Shown here: one piece after another, positions 8,123 through 17,249 of the stretch
Layout: every line of letters starts with the position of its first letter
How positions within the stretch are numbered: the stretch's first letter is position 1
DNA from: Pseudomonas koreensis
Lineage (GTDB): Bacteria > Pseudomonadota > Gammaproteobacteria > Pseudomonadales > Pseudomonadaceae
Direction of reading: 5' to 3'
NCBI RefSeq assembly: GCF_012986595.1
Contig: NZ_JAAQYM010000001.1
Span: 868,001 to 932,000 of the forward strand
Length of the DNA stretch: 64,000 bases
Program-made: the position numbers and the translations under genes
The notes under the pieces: model-generated
Told to the model about the DNA's origin: nothing
Databases searched by the model: none
The model's input: the letters and a program-made list of their open reading frames with translations, nothing else

Positions 8123-10021
8123 TTAGATCGCGCCACGCTTGCGCAGCAGATCCAGCACTTGCTTGACGCTTTCTTCCAGCGACAGCGACTGGGTGTCGAT
8201 CACCAGATCGGCGTTCAGCGGCACGTCGTACGGGAAGGATTCGCCCGGGATGTTGTCGCCACCGGCGGCATACAGACCTTGCGGATCACGCTCGGCGCAC
8301 ACAGCCGGCGAGGCCTGCACGTAAACGGTCAGCAGACGATCCTTGCCGATCAGGTCCTTGGCCTGCTCGCGACCTTCAGCGCTTGGCGCAACGAACGCTG
8401 CCAGGGTCAGCAGGCCCGCTTCGTTGAACTGACGCGCCACGTGCGCGGCACGACGCCAGTTCTCGGTGCGACCGGCGCGATCCTGTGGCAGGCCTTTGTT
8501 CAAGTCATGACGCAGGTTCTGACCATCGAGCACAAACACCGCACGGCCCATGTCGAACAGCTTGCGTTCAACCGCGTAGGCCAGCGTGCTCTTGCCCGCG
8601 CCCGACAGACCGCTGAACAGCACGGTGGCCGGTTGCTGGCCGAAGCGCTGGGCACGTTCTTCAGTGGCGACATGAGCCAGTTTGCCGTGGTGCGAGGCCG
8701 TGCCGTGAGCCAGCGGCTGAGCGACGATCATGCCGGCGCCGACAGTGCCGTTGGTCAAGCGGTCGATGATGATGAACGCGCCAGTGGTGCGGTTGCTGTC
8801 GTAACCGTCGAGGGCGATCGGCGCGTCGAGCGCGATCTTCACCTTGCCGATTTCGTTGAGCTGCAACGCGCTCGCCGGGCCTTCTTCGAGGGTGTTCACG
8901 TCGACCTTGTTGACGATGCTGGCGATCGAGCCCGGCACGTAACTGGTGGCGCGTTTGATGTCGTATTTCTTGCCCGGGAGCATCGGCTCTTCAGCCATCC
9001 ACACCAGCATCGCTTCGAAGCTGTCGGTGACCGGCGGCACGTTTTCGGCATGCACCAGCAGGTCGCCACGGGAGATATCGATCTCGTCTTCCATGGTCAG
9101 CGTCACCGCTTGCCCGGGACCTGCGTGCTCCAGCTCACCTTCGAAGGTGACGATGGATTTCACGCGGCTGCTCTTGCCCGACGGCAGCACCACGACTTCG
9201 TCGCCCTTCTTGACGATGCCGCTGGCGAGGGTGCCGGCGAAACCGCGGAAGTTCAGGTTCGGACGGTTGACGTACTGCACCGGGAAACGCAGATCGGTGA
9301 AGTTGCGGTCGCCCGCCACTTCCACGGTCTCGAGAATTTCCATCAGCGACTGGCCGGTGTACCACGGCGAGCGCTCGGACTTGTTCACCACGTTGTCGCC
9401 CTTGAGGGCGGACATCGGCACGAAGTGCATGCTGGTCGGCTTCATCTTCAAGCCTTCAGCGAACTTCAGGTAGTCGGCCTTGATCGACTCGAACACACCC
9501 TGATCGAAGTCCTTCAAGTCCATCTTGTTGATGGCGACGACGATGTGCTTGATGCCCAGCAGCGAGGCGATGAAGCTGTGGCGACGGGTCTGGGTCTGCA
9601 CGCCGTAACGGGCATCGACCAGAATGATCGCCAGGTCACAGGTGGAAGCACCGGTGGCCATGTTGCGGGTGTACTGCTCATGGCCGGGGGTGTCGGCGAT
9701 GATGAATTTGCGTTTGGCGGTGGAGAAGTAGCGGTAGGCGACATCGATGGTGATGCCCTGCTCACGCTCGGCCTGCAGGCCGTCGACCAGCAACGCCAGA
9801 TCGATGTCTTCGCCGGTGGTGCCGACTTTCTTCGAATCGCGGGTGATGGCTTCCAGGTGATCTTCGTAGATCATCTTGGAGTCGTGCAGCAGGCGCCCGA
9901 TCAAGGTGCTCTTGCCGTCATCGACGTTACCGCAGGTCAAAAAGCGCAGCAGCTCTTTACGTTCGTGCTGGCCCAGGTAGGCGAGGATGTCCTCGCTGAT
10001 CAAATCAGATGCGTGCGACAT
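8123..10021 (-). CDS. cysNC: Bifunctional sulfate adenylyltransferase GTPase subunit / APS kinase
   Basis: A 632-residue fusion of CysN and CysC (NodQ type). Residues about 25-440 are an EF-Tu-like GTPase with P-loop [22 protein letters not shown] and NKMD, coupling GTP hydrolysis to ATP sulfurylase. The C-terminal 190 residues are an APS kinase with P-loop [17 protein letters not shown], which phosphorylates APS to PAPS. In pseudomonads, which reduce APS directly, the kinase is presumably for PAPS-dependent sulfation or sulfur balance; that is inference. It lies nine bases downstream of cysD with its start at 10021. Sulfur-limitation control by CysB would be expected, but no site could be assigned. 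Confidence 0.95.
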   Translation of the reverse strand: MSHASDLISEDILAYLGQHERKELLRFLTCGNVDDGKSTLIGRLLHDSKMIYEDHLEAITRDSKKVGTTGEDIDLALLVDGLQAEREQGITIDVAYRYFSTAKRKFIIADTPGHEQYTRNMATGASTCDLAIILVDARYGVQTQTRRHSFIASLLGIKHIVVAINKMDLKDFDQGVFESIKADYLKFAEGLKMKPTSMHFVPMSALKGDNVVNKSERSPWYTGQSLMEILETVEVAGDRNFTDLRFPVQYVNRPNLNFRGFAGTLASGIVKKGDEVVVLPSGKSSRVKSIVTFEGELEHAGPGQAVTLTMEDEIDISRGDLLVHAENVPPVTDSFEAMLVWMAEEPMLPGKKYDIKRATSYVPGSIASIVNKVDVNTLEEGPASALQLNEIGKVKIALDAPIALDGYDSNRTTGAFIIIDRLTNGTVGAGMIVAQPLAHGTASHHGKLAHVATEERAQRFGQQPATVLFSGLSGAGKSTLAYAVERKLFDMGRAVFVLDGQNLRHDLNKGLPQDRAGRTENWRRAAHVARQFNEAGLLTLAAFVAPSAEGREQAKDLIGKDRLLTVYVQASPAVCAERDPQGLYAAGGDNIPGESFPYDVPLNADLVIDTQSLSLEESVKQVLDLLRKRGAI

Positions 10022-10030
10022 GACAACCCC

Positions 10031-10948
10031 TTAGAAATAGCCTTGACGTTTTTTGTCTTCCATCGAGCCTGCGCCATCGTGGTCGATGACTCGGCCCTGG
10101 CGCTCGGAAGTTCGCGTCAGGAGCATTTCCTGAATGATGTCCGTGAGGCTTTCGGCCTCGGACTCCACCGCGCCCGTCAACGGGTAGCAGCCAAGGGTAC
10201 GGAAACGCACTTTCTTTTTGACGATGCGTGCCTTGTCCTCGTCGGACAGGTGTTCGAGGATGCGCTCGTCGTCGATCATGATCAGCGTGCCGTTCTTCTC
10301 GATCACTTCACGCTCGGCGGCGAAGTACAGCGGCACGATCGGGATGCCTTCGAGGTAGATGTACTGCCAGATGTCCAACTCGGTCCAGTTCGACAACGGG
10401 AACACACGAATGGATTCGCCCTTGTTGACCTTGCCGTTATAGACGTTCCACAGCTCCGGACGCTGGTTTTTCGGGTCCCAGCGGTGTTTGCTGTCGCGGA
10501 ACGAATATACGCGCTCCTTGGCGCGGGACTTTTCTTCATCGCGACGGGCGCCGCCGAATGCTGCGTCGAAACCATGCTTGTCGAGTGCCTGCTTCAGGCC
10601 CTCGGTCTTCATGATGTCGGTGTGCTTGGCGCTGCCGTGGGTGAACGGGTTGATGTTCTGCGCCACGCCATCGGGGTTGATGTGGGTGATCAGGTCCAGG
10701 CCCAGTTCCTCGACCATCTTGTCGCGGAACTTGTACATCTCCTGGAATTTCCAGCGGGTGTCGACGTGCATCACCGGAAACGGCAGTTTGCCCGGGAAGA
10801 ACGCCTTGCGTGCCAGGTGCAGCATCACGGCGGAGTCTTTACCGATGGAGTACAGCATCACCGGGTTGTCGAACTCGGCGGCCACCTCGCGGATGATGTG
10901 GATGCTTTCCGCCTCCAGCTGTTTCAGATGCGTCAGTTTGTCGACCAT
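10031..10948 (-). CDS. cysD: Sulfate adenylyltransferase subunit 2
   Basis: A 305-residue ATP sulfurylase catalytic subunit forming APS from ATP and sulfate. It is an adenine nucleotide alpha-hydrolase fold with the PP-loop motif [18 protein letters not shown], and has the family signatures [30 protein letters not shown], and [15 protein letters not shown]. The length matches CysD of gammaproteobacteria. It is first in the cysD-cysNC operon. The 252-base upstream gap holds a REPIN and a short hairpin (GGGCATAT...ATGCCC, 11053-11070) without a T-run. Confidence 0.96.
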   Translation of the reverse strand: MVDKLTHLKQLEAESIHIIREVAAEFDNPVMLYSIGKDSAVMLHLARKAFFPGKLPFPVMHVDTRWKFQEMYKFRDKMVEELGLDLITHINPDGVAQNINPFTHGSAKHTDIMKTEGLKQALDKHGFDAAFGGARRDEEKSRAKERVYSFRDSKHRWDPKNQRPELWNVYNGKVNKGESIRVFPLSNWTELDIWQYIYLEGIPIVPLYFAAEREVIEKNGTLIMIDDERILEHLSDEDKARIVKKKVRFRTLGCYPLTGAVESEAESLTDIIQEMLLTRTSERQGRVIDHDGAGSMEDKKRQGYF

Positions 10949-11090
10949 GGCTACTCACGAAAGCTTTCTTATGAACGGCCAGCGGGCCGTGTTCGAGCGG
11001 GGAATCCTAGCACAGCGTCCTTCTTCTAATCAGGGCGCAAGCTAGAACGAAAGGGCATATGAATATGCCCACTGGTTTGCCCCATCCCAC

Positions 11091-11168
11091 CCTGTAGGAG
11101 CTGCCGAAGGCTGCGATCTTTTGCCTTTGTTTTCCGGATCAAAAGATCGCAGCCTTCGCTCCTACAGG
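11091..11168. repeat. REPIN, class B (GAGCTGCCG-AGGCTGCGATC type)
   Basis: Arms CCTGTAGGAG...GCTGCGATCTTTT and AAAAGATCGCAGCC...CTCCTACAGG are inverted. The right arm lacks the CAG of GGCAGCTCC, a small deletion within the arm. It sits between the nif3-like gene's 3' end and the cysD promoter region. Confidence 0.88.
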
Positions 11169-11200
11169 ACAGCATTTCAGATCAAGCTCGCCGGGAGTCG

Positions 11201-11959
11201 TCAGATCGGATTCGGGCAATCGATAAAGATGTGCTCGAGGGCGAAGCGCTTCGCCAGATAATCGCCCAGTGCCTGCACCCCGTAGCGCTCGGTGGCGTGG
11301 TGGCCGGCGGCGATGAAGCTGATGTCGTTTTCCCGGGCGCTGTGGAAGGTCTGCTCGGAGGCTTCACCGCTGAGGAACAGATCGACACCCGCCGCCACGC
11401 CCTGATCGATATAGCCCTGCCCGCCCCCGGTGCACCAGCCCACGCGGCGGATCATCGCGCTGCCTTCGACCAGCAGCGGCTCGCGGCCCATGACGTCTTG
11501 CACCTTGCGGGCGAAATCACGCGGGGTCATGGGCTCGCTCAACGAGCCGACCAGGCCGACAATCTTCAGGTTGTCCGGATCCAGCGGCCCTTCGACGGTG
11601 ATGTCCAGTTGCCGCGCCAGTTGCACGTTGTTGCCGACCTCCGGATGCAGGTCCAGCGGCAAGTGGTAAGCGAGCAGACTGATGTCGTGCTTGAGCAAGG
11701 TCTTGAGGCGACGCTGCTTCATGCCGGTGATGCACGGGTTCTCGCCCTTCCAGAAATAGCCGTGATGCACCAGGATCAGATCCGCCTGCGCTTCGACAGC
11801 CGCATCAAGCAAGGCCTGACTGGCGGTGACGCCGCTGACGATGCGCATCACCTGCGGACGGCCTTCGACCTGCAGGCCGTTGGGGCAATAATCGGCGATT
11901 TTTGCACTGCCCAGGTAACGGTCGGCTTCTTCGACGAGGGTGCTGAGGGCGACGGCCAT
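11201..11959 (-). CDS. Nif3-like dinuclear metal-centre protein (YbgI type)
   Basis: A 252-residue Nif3/YbgI family protein. Family members form hexameric toroids with a two-metal site per subunit; a GTP cyclohydrolase I type 2-like hydrolase role has been proposed, but the function is unresolved. Conserved elements are YCPNGLQVEGRP, DLILVHHGYFWKGENP (the HHG metal ligands), LLAYHLPLDLHPEVGNN, and the C-terminal SGEASEQTFHSARENDISFIAAGHHATERYGV, whose GHHATE supplies further ligands. The start at 11959 precedes the first conserved helix. It is divergently transcribed from algW with a 103-base gap. Confidence 0.9.
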   Translation of the reverse strand: MAVALSTLVEEADRYLGSAKIADYCPNGLQVEGRPQVMRIVSGVTASQALLDAAVEAQADLILVHHGYFWKGENPCITGMKQRRLKTLLKHDISLLAYHLPLDLHPEVGNNVQLARQLDITVEGPLDPDNLKIVGLVGSLSEPMTPRDFARKVQDVMGREPLLVEGSAMIRRVGWCTGGGQGYIDQGVAAGVDLFLSGEASEQTFHSARENDISFIAAGHHATERYGVQALGDYLAKRFALEHIFIDCPNPI

Positions 11960-12062
11960 GAAAGACTCCTAAATATCCCGTTCAGAGGCGCGCGCGGCCT
12001 CGTATAATGCGCGACATTATGGGCGGTCTGACCCCGCCTGCAACTTTTCCAGGACGTGCTTA

Positions 12063-13220
12063 ATGCTCAAGGCGCTGCGTTTTTTCGGCTGGCCGCTGTT
12101 GGCCGGTGTGCTTATCGCTCTGTTGATTATTCAGCGTTACCCGCAGTGGGTCGGGCTACCGAGCCTCGACGTCAACCTGCAACAGGCGCCGCAGACCACC
12201 AGCGTGCAGCAGGGGCCGGTGTCCTACGCGGACGCGGTCACCATCGCCGCGCCGTCGGTGGTCAACCTCTACACCACCAAAGTCATCGCCAAACCGGCGC
12301 ACCCGCTGTTTGAAGATCCGCAATTCCGACGTTTTTTCGGTGACAACTCGCCGAAACAGAAACGCATGGAATCGAGCCTCGGTTCCGGCGTGATCATGAG
12401 CCCGGAAGGCTACATCCTGACCAACAACCACGTGACCACCGGCGCCGATCAGATCGTGGTCGCCCTCAAGGACGGTCGCGAAACCCTGGCGCGAGTGATC
12501 GGCAGCGACCCGGAAACCGACCTCGCGGTGCTGAAGATCGACCTGAAGAACCTCCCGGCGATCACCGTCGGCCGTTCCGACAGCATCCGCATCGGCGACG
12601 TCGCACTGGCCATCGGCAACCCGTTCGGTGTCGGCCAGACCGTGACCATGGGCATCATCAGCGCCACCGGGCGCAACCAGTTGGGCCTGAACAATTACGA
12701 AGACTTCATCCAGACCGACGCCGCGATCAACCCGGGCAACTCCGGCGGCGCGCTGGTCGACGCCAACGGCAACCTCACCGGGATCAACACGGCGATCTTC
12801 TCCAAGTCCGGCGGCTCGCAGGGCATCGGTTTCGCGATTCCGGTGAAGCTGGCAATGGAAGTGATGAAGTCGATCATCGAGCACGGTCAGGTAATTCGTG
12901 GCTGGCTCGGTATTGAAGTGCAGCCGCTGACCCAGGAACTGGCCGAATCATTTGGCTTGTCCGGGCGTCCGGGGATTGTCGTTGCGGGGATCTTCCGCGA
13001 TGGCCCGGCGCAGAAGGCCGGCCTGCAACTGGGCGACGTGATTCTGAGCATTGATGGCGAACCGGCCGGTGATGGTCGCAAGTCGATGAACCAGGTGGCG
13101 CGGATCAAACCGACCGACAAGGTCACGATTCAAGTGATGCGCAATGGCAAGGAGCTGAAGCTGACCGCTGAAATCGGCCTGCGTCCGCCGCCGGCGCCGG
13201 TGCAGGAAAAAGAGGAGTAA
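12063..13220 (+). CDS. algW: Periplasmic serine endoprotease AlgW (DegS type)
   Basis: A 385-residue DegS-family protease. An N-terminal membrane anchor (residues about 6-24) holds a periplasmic trypsin-like domain with the triad His123 (TNNHVTT), Asp153 (ETDLAVLK) and Ser227 (NPGNSGGALVD). One PDZ domain follows (about 265-370, RPGIVVAGIFRDGPAQKAGLQLGDVI). AlgW senses misfolded outer-membrane proteins through the PDZ domain and makes the first cut in the anti-sigma factor MucA, releasing AlgU for alginate and envelope stress genes. The single PDZ and anchor separate it from MucD/DegP. The C-terminus is Pro/Glu-rich. It stands alone, with the metal receptor module starting 88 bases downstream. 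Confidence 0.94.
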   Translation: MLKALRFFGWPLLAGVLIALLIIQRYPQWVGLPSLDVNLQQAPQTTSVQQGPVSYADAVTIAAPSVVNLYTTKVIAKPAHPLFEDPQFRRFFGDNSPKQKRMESSLGSGVIMSPEGYILTNNHVTTGADQIVVALKDGRETLARVIGSDPETDLAVLKIDLKNLPAITVGRSDSIRIGDVALAIGNPFGVGQTVTMGIISATGRNQLGLNNYEDFIQTDAAINPGNSGGALVDANGNLTGINTAIFSKSGGSQGIGFAIPVKLAMEVMKSIIEHGQVIRGWLGIEVQPLTQELAESFGLSGRPGIVVAGIFRDGPAQKAGLQLGDVILSIDGEPAGDGRKSMNQVARIKPTDKVTIQVMRNGKELKLTAEIGLRPPPAPVQEKEE

Positions 13221-13266
13221 GACTTTTTCCGCGTAAATTGCGCGGATAAAAGACATTCTCAACAGG

Positions 13267-13311
13267 CATGTTATATTGTTTCAATTATGGCAATTGGAAC
13301 AACATAACATG
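13267..13311. promoter_or_regulatory. Long palindromic operator over TonB-receptor start (Zur/Fur-like)
   Basis: Two 20-base arms, 13267-13286 and 13292-13311, are inverted copies with 18 matches, separated by five bases. Each arm begins CATGTTAT-TTGTT. The ATGTTATAT core resembles half of the gammaproteobacterial Zur consensus. The right arm contains the ATG at 13309, and the left arm overlaps a possible -10 TATATT (13272-13277) that is 16 bases after AAGACA (13250-13255). A metal-responsive repressor such as Zur is inferred; the palindrome itself is seen directly. Confidence 0.7.
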
Positions 13312-15414
13312 TCGTCTCGAACAAAGGCTTCCCTGCTCGGCCTGAGCCTGGGCTTGCTGGTCGATCCAGCGTTCGCCGAAGAACCCAAACCCCTCGAACT
13401 CGACGCCATCAGCGTCATCTCCGACTACGAGTCGCCCACTGGCCCGGTCAAGGGCTACCGCGCCACACGTTCGTCCAGCGCGACGAAAACCGACACCGCG
13501 ATCCGCGATATCCCGCAAGCGATCAGCGTAGTACCGGCCAGCGTGCTTAGAGATCTGGGCAGCAGCAGCGTCGAGCGCGCGTTGGATTTTGCCGGCGGCG
13601 TGTCCAAGCAAAACAACTTCGGCGGTCTGACCCTTTACGAATACAGCGTGCGTGGTTTCACCACTTCGGAGTTCTACAAGGACGGCTTCAGTGCCAATCG
13701 CGGCTATCCGAGCACGCCGGACGCGGCAAATATCGAACGCATCGAAGTACTCAAAGGCCCGGCCGCCAGCCTCTACGGTCGTGGCGATCCTGGCGGTACG
13801 GTGAACATTGTCACGAAGAAACCGCAACCCGAAGCCTTCACCACGTTGCAAACCAGCGCCGGCAGCTGGGATCGCTATCGCACCGCGCTGGACGTCAACA
13901 CGCCGCTGGATGAGCAGGGCAATGTGCTGTCGCGGATCAACCTCGCGGTCGAGGACAACCACAGCTTTCGCGATTACGTCGACAGCCAGCGCGTGTTTGT
14001 CGCACCTTCGATCAGCTGGCAATTGAACCCGGACACCTCGCTGTCGGTAGAAAGCGAAATCGTCCGCCACAGCTCCACCTTCGATCGCGGTATCGTCGCG
14101 CCCAACAATAAATGGGGCGGTGTTTCGCGCTCGACTTTCCTCGGCGAACCCAACGACGGCAACATCGACAACCACAACAACCTGCTTCAGGCCACGCTGG
14201 AACATCACCTCAACGACAGCTGGAAGCTGCGCCTGGCCAGTCACTACAAGGAAGGCAAACTCTGGGGCGACGCCTCCGAATCACGCCCAGTGAATGCCGA
14301 TGGCCACACCGTCAACCGCCGCTATCGCGAACGTGACACCAACTGGCACGACAGCATTACTCAACTGGAACTGCGCGGCATGTTCGATCTCGGCCCGTGG
14401 CAACACGAACTGCTGATCGGCAGCGAGTACGAAAACTTCCGCAAGAATGAGCGTGTCACCACCATTGCCGGCGTCCCTTATGCCATCGACATCTACAAGC
14501 CGATCTATGGCCAGCCGAAACCCAACGGCGCGCGCTCGGGAACTGACTTCTTCGAACAGGTCGAAAGTCATGCACTGAACCTGCAGGACCAGATCGTCTT
14601 CACCGACAAACTGCGCGGGATGATCGGTGCGCGTTTCGAGCATTTCGACCAGCACATCGACGATCACAGCCGCAACGCCACCAGCAATCAACGTCACGAC
14701 GCGCTCACCCAACGGGTCGGCCTGCTCTATCAACTCACACCAGATACCGGCCTGTTCGCCAACGCCTCAACCTCGTTCAAACCGAACAACGGCCTCGACG
14801 CCGCCGGTAAATCCTTCGATCCGGAGGAAGGTGTCGGTTACGAAGTCGGGATCAAGAGTGAGCTGTTCGACGAGCGCCTGAGCAGCACCCTCGCCTTCTT
14901 CCACATCGATAAGGAAAACGTCCTCGCCCTCGACCCGGCCACCGACACCAGCCGCGCGATGGGCAAGGCCCGCAGCCGCGGTTTCGATCTGCAGGTCAGC
15001 GGGCAAGTGACCGACGCCGTGCGGGTGATCGGCGCGTTCGCTTACATCGACGCCGAAGTCACCCGGGGCGATGCCGTGATTCCCACCGGCAGCCGCATCC
15101 TCGGCGTGGCCAAACGCAGCGGCAGTCTGCTCGGAGTTTATGAGTTTCAGGATGGTCATCTGCGCGGCTCGGACGTCGGCGCGGCATTCACTTATGTCGG
15201 CGATCGCTCGGGAGAATCCGGCAGTGACTTCGAATTGCCGGCCTATCACACCGTCGATTTGCTGGCGCATTACAAGGCCAGCGACAACGTCACCGTCGGA
15301 CTCAATCTGAACAACCTCTTCGACGAAAAGTACTACGAGCGCGCTTACAGCAACTACTGGGTCAACCCCGGCGAGCCGCGCAATTTCACCGTCAGCCTGA
15401 CACTCAACCTGTAA
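13309..15414 (+). CDS. TonB-dependent outer-membrane receptor, siderophore-receptor type
   Basis: A 701-residue TonB-dependent receptor. A signal peptide (MSSRTKASLLGLSLGLLVDPAFA) is followed by a TonB box-like stretch, LDAISVISDYE. The plug domain includes RSSSATKTDTAIRDIPQAIS, YSVRGF, and RIEVLKGPAASLYGRGDPGG then VNIVTKKP. The barrel ends in NLFDEKYY and a terminal strand FTVSLTLNL. The plug places it in the siderophore receptor subfamily, but the operator looks Zur-like and the partner is a DUF4198 periplasmic protein, so a zinc, cobalt or nickel complex is an equally good ligand. ATG 13309 was chosen because the signal peptide starts there; an in-frame extension to 13276 would be nearly all operator sequence. 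It forms an operon with the next gene. Confidence 0.88.
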   Translation: MSSRTKASLLGLSLGLLVDPAFAEEPKPLELDAISVISDYESPTGPVKGYRATRSSSATKTDTAIRDIPQAISVVPASVLRDLGSSSVERALDFAGGVSKQNNFGGLTLYEYSVRGFTTSEFYKDGFSANRGYPSTPDAANIERIEVLKGPAASLYGRGDPGGTVNIVTKKPQPEAFTTLQTSAGSWDRYRTALDVNTPLDEQGNVLSRINLAVEDNHSFRDYVDSQRVFVAPSISWQLNPDTSLSVESEIVRHSSTFDRGIVAPNNKWGGVSRSTFLGEPNDGNIDNHNNLLQATLEHHLNDSWKLRLASHYKEGKLWGDASESRPVNADGHTVNRRYRERDTNWHDSITQLELRGMFDLGPWQHELLIGSEYENFRKNERVTTIAGVPYAIDIYKPIYGQPKPNGARSGTDFFEQVESHALNLQDQIVFTDKLRGMIGARFEHFDQHIDDHSRNATSNQRHDALTQRVGLLYQLTPDTGLFANASTSFKPNNGLDAAGKSFDPEEGVGYEVGIKSELFDERLSSTLAFFHIDKENVLALDPATDTSRAMGKARSRGFDLQVSGQVTDAVRVIGAFAYIDAEVTRGDAVIPTGSRILGVAKRSGSLLGVYEFQDGHLRGSDVGAAFTYVGDRSGESGSDFELPAYHTVDLLAHYKASDNVTVGLNLNNLFDEKYYERAYSNYWVNPGEPRNFTVSLTLNL

Positions 15415-15426
15415 AAGGACGTCACC

Positions 15427-16146
15427 ATGCAATACGGCAAATCACTTGTGCTCATCGCCGCGCTGTTCGCAGGCGAAGTCTCGGCCCATGGCCTGTGGAC
15501 AGAACAGCGTCGCGGCCACATCGAAGTGGTCTACGGTCATGGCGCTGAGGACAACGCGTTCAAGGCGCAGAAAATCAGCGGCGCCTGGGCATATGACGCG
15601 GGTGGCAAGATGATTCCGGTCAGCGTCGAGCGCCTGGCCGATCACGCACGACTGAAACCATTGAAGTCCCCCGCAGTGATGGCGGTAGCGCTGAACAATG
15701 GCATGTGGTCGCAGACGGCTGAAAAGAGGTGGATCAACGAAGGCCGCAGTAAAGTCCCGGGCGCGGTTGAAGCGACGGAGACGTTCAAGTACAGCTTGGC
15801 GATTTATCAGCCGGGGGCGAAGTTGCCCAAGCTTGATCAGATCAAGCTGCTGATTTTACCTGAGGTCGATCCGTTGACCGTTGGGCCGGGCAAGTCACTG
15901 CCAGTGCAGGTATTGCTTGATGGCAAACCGGCGGCTGGGGTGAAGTTGATTGGCGACTATCGCAGCGCGCCGAACACACTGAGTACCGAGACCGACAAGG
16001 ATGGCCGCGCACAGGTGTTGGTGAGAAATGAGGGGTTGAATGTGATTGCGGCGCAGGTTGAGATGCCGGTGAAGGGCAGCGCCGATGTGGATAGTCGTGG
16101 ATTGTTTACCTCACTGACCTTCCTTGGCGAGCCGCATCACGAATAG
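15427..16146 (+). CDS. Periplasmic DUF4198 protein, putative metal-uptake partner
   Basis: A 239-residue exported protein: signal peptide MQYGKSLVLIAALFAGEVSA, mature N-terminus HGLWTEQRRGHIEVVYGHGAEDNAF. A His directly after the cleavage site and a C-terminal GEPHHE could be metal ligands. The last 90 residues (VQVLLDGKPAAGVKLIGDYRS...TDKDGRAQVLVRNEGLNVI) form an Ig-like domain typical of DUF4198/NikM-like proteins, some of which are linked to nickel or cobalt uptake. AAGGA precedes the ATG by seven bases and the gap from the receptor gene is 12 bases, so they are cotranscribed. A periplasmic metal-binding or receptor-accessory role is inferred. The next gene is convergent. Confidence 0.75.
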   Translation: MQYGKSLVLIAALFAGEVSAHGLWTEQRRGHIEVVYGHGAEDNAFKAQKISGAWAYDAGGKMIPVSVERLADHARLKPLKSPAVMAVALNNGMWSQTAEKRWINEGRSKVPGAVEATETFKYSLAIYQPGAKLPKLDQIKLLILPEVDPLTVGPGKSLPVQVLLDGKPAAGVKLIGDYRSAPNTLSTETDKDGRAQVLVRNEGLNVIAAQVEMPVKGSADVDSRGLFTSLTFLGEPHHE

Positions 16147-16153
16147 AAGCAGA

Positions 16154-16186
16154 CCCTCACCCTCTCCCGGAGAGAGAGGGTGAGGG
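16154..16186. repeat. CCCTCACCCTCTC inverted repeat hairpin
   Basis: Perfect 13-base arms (16154-16166 and 16174-16186) form a hairpin between convergent genes. The motif is a common dispersed intergenic repeat in Pseudomonas. Only a weak T-run (CTTTTA) follows on the plus strand, so terminator function is uncertain. Confidence 0.7.
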
Positions 16187-16194
16187 CCTTGCTT

Positions 16195-17247
16195 TTAGAG
16201 CTCGCCGAGGCCGTCGATCAGTGCCTGATTCTGCTCCGGCGTACCGATCGAGATCCGCAGGAACTGGGCAATCCGCTCCTGCTTGAAGTGACGCACGATC
16301 ACACCCTGCTCGCGCAGCTTCGCCGCCAGGCCCGCCGCGTCATGTTGCGGGTGCCGGGCGAAGATGAAGTTCGCCGCCGACGGCAGCACTTCAAAGCCCT
16401 TGGCCTGCAACTGCGCGACCACCCACTCACGGCTCTCGATCACCAGACGGCAGGTCTTGTCGAAGTACTCGCGATCTTCGAATGCTGCCGTCGCGCCGAC
16501 ATTTGCCAGACGATCCAGCGGATAGGAGTTGAAGCTGTTCTTGATCCGCTCCAGCGCCTCGATCAGATCCGGATGCCCCACCGCCAGACCGACCCGCAGC
16601 CCCGCCAGCGAACGGGACTTGGACAGGGTCTGCGTCACCAGCAGGTTGGGATAACGATCCACCAGGCTGATCGCGGTTTCACCGCCGAAGTCGATATACG
16701 CCTCATCCACGACCACCACCGAATCCGGGCTGGCCTTGAGGATTTGTTCAACCGCCTCCAGCGCCAACAGGCAACCGGTCGGTGCGTTCGGATTGGGGAA
16801 AATGATCCCGCCATTCGGCTTGGCGTAGTCCGCCGGGTTGATCTGGAACTGCGCGTCCAGCGGCACGGCATCAAACTGGATGCCATACAGACCGCAGTAC
16901 ACCGGGTAGAAGCTGTAGCTGATGTCCGGGAACAGCAGCGGCTGCTCGTGCTGCAGCAGGCCGTGGAAGATGTGCGCCAGCACTTCGTCCGAACCGTTGC
17001 CGAGGAACACTTGATTGCTTTGTACACCGTAGTATTTCGCGACGGCAGACTTCAACAGATCGCTGTTCGGGTCCGGGTACAGACGCAGGTTGTCGTTGAG
17101 CTCGGTCTGCATCGCCGCCAAGGCTTTGGGCGACGGGCCGTACGGGTTTTCGTTGGTATTGAGCTTGACCAGTTTGGTCAGCTTCGGCTGTTCGCCGGGC
17201 ACATAAGGCACCAGATCCTTGACGAACGGGCTCCAGAATTTACTCAT
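16195..17247 (-). CDS. hisC: Histidinol-phosphate aminotransferase
   Basis: A 350-residue fold-type I PLP aminotransferase converting imidazole acetol phosphate to histidinol phosphate. Family features are [21 protein letters not shown] (PLP phosphate site), [21 protein letters not shown] (Asp and Tyr contacting PLP), [13 protein letters not shown] (Schiff-base Lys in the SKS stretch) and the C-terminal [14 protein letters not shown] 17247 is preferred because AGGGGGAG ends five bases upstream; GTG 17253 is also in frame and would overlap the hisD stop as GTGA. It is third in the hisG-hisD-hisC cluster. Confidence 0.95.
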   Translation of the reverse strand: MSKFWSPFVKDLVPYVPGEQPKLTKLVKLNTNENPYGPSPKALAAMQTELNDNLRLYPDPNSDLLKSAVAKYYGVQSNQVFLGNGSDEVLAHIFHGLLQHEQPLLFPDISYSFYPVYCGLYGIQFDAVPLDAQFQINPADYAKPNGGIIFPNPNAPTGCLLALEAVEQILKASPDSVVVVDEAYIDFGGETAISLVDRYPNLLVTQTLSKSRSLAGLRVGLAVGHPDLIEALERIKNSFNSYPLDRLANVGATAAFEDREYFDKTCRLVIESREWVVAQLQAKGFEVLPSAANFIFARHPQHDAAGLAAKLREQGVIVRHFKQERIAQFLRISIGTPEQNQALIDGLGEL

Positions 17248-17249
17248 GT

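Noticed and set aside
7940..11029. A 1029-codon open frame on the plus strand opposite cysNC and cysD
   Set aside because: It is a codon-bias mirror of cysNC-cysD, crosses a REPIN and terminator, and its protein has no recognisable fold.
11053..11070. Short hairpin GGGCATAT...ATGCCC upstream of cysD as a terminator or CysB site
   Set aside because: There is no T-run on either strand, and CysB sites lack a consensus strong enough to call here.
13276..13308. Upstream in-frame ATG giving an 11-residue longer TonB receptor
   Set aside because: Those codons lie wholly in the palindromic operator, and the signal peptide clearly begins at ATG 13309.
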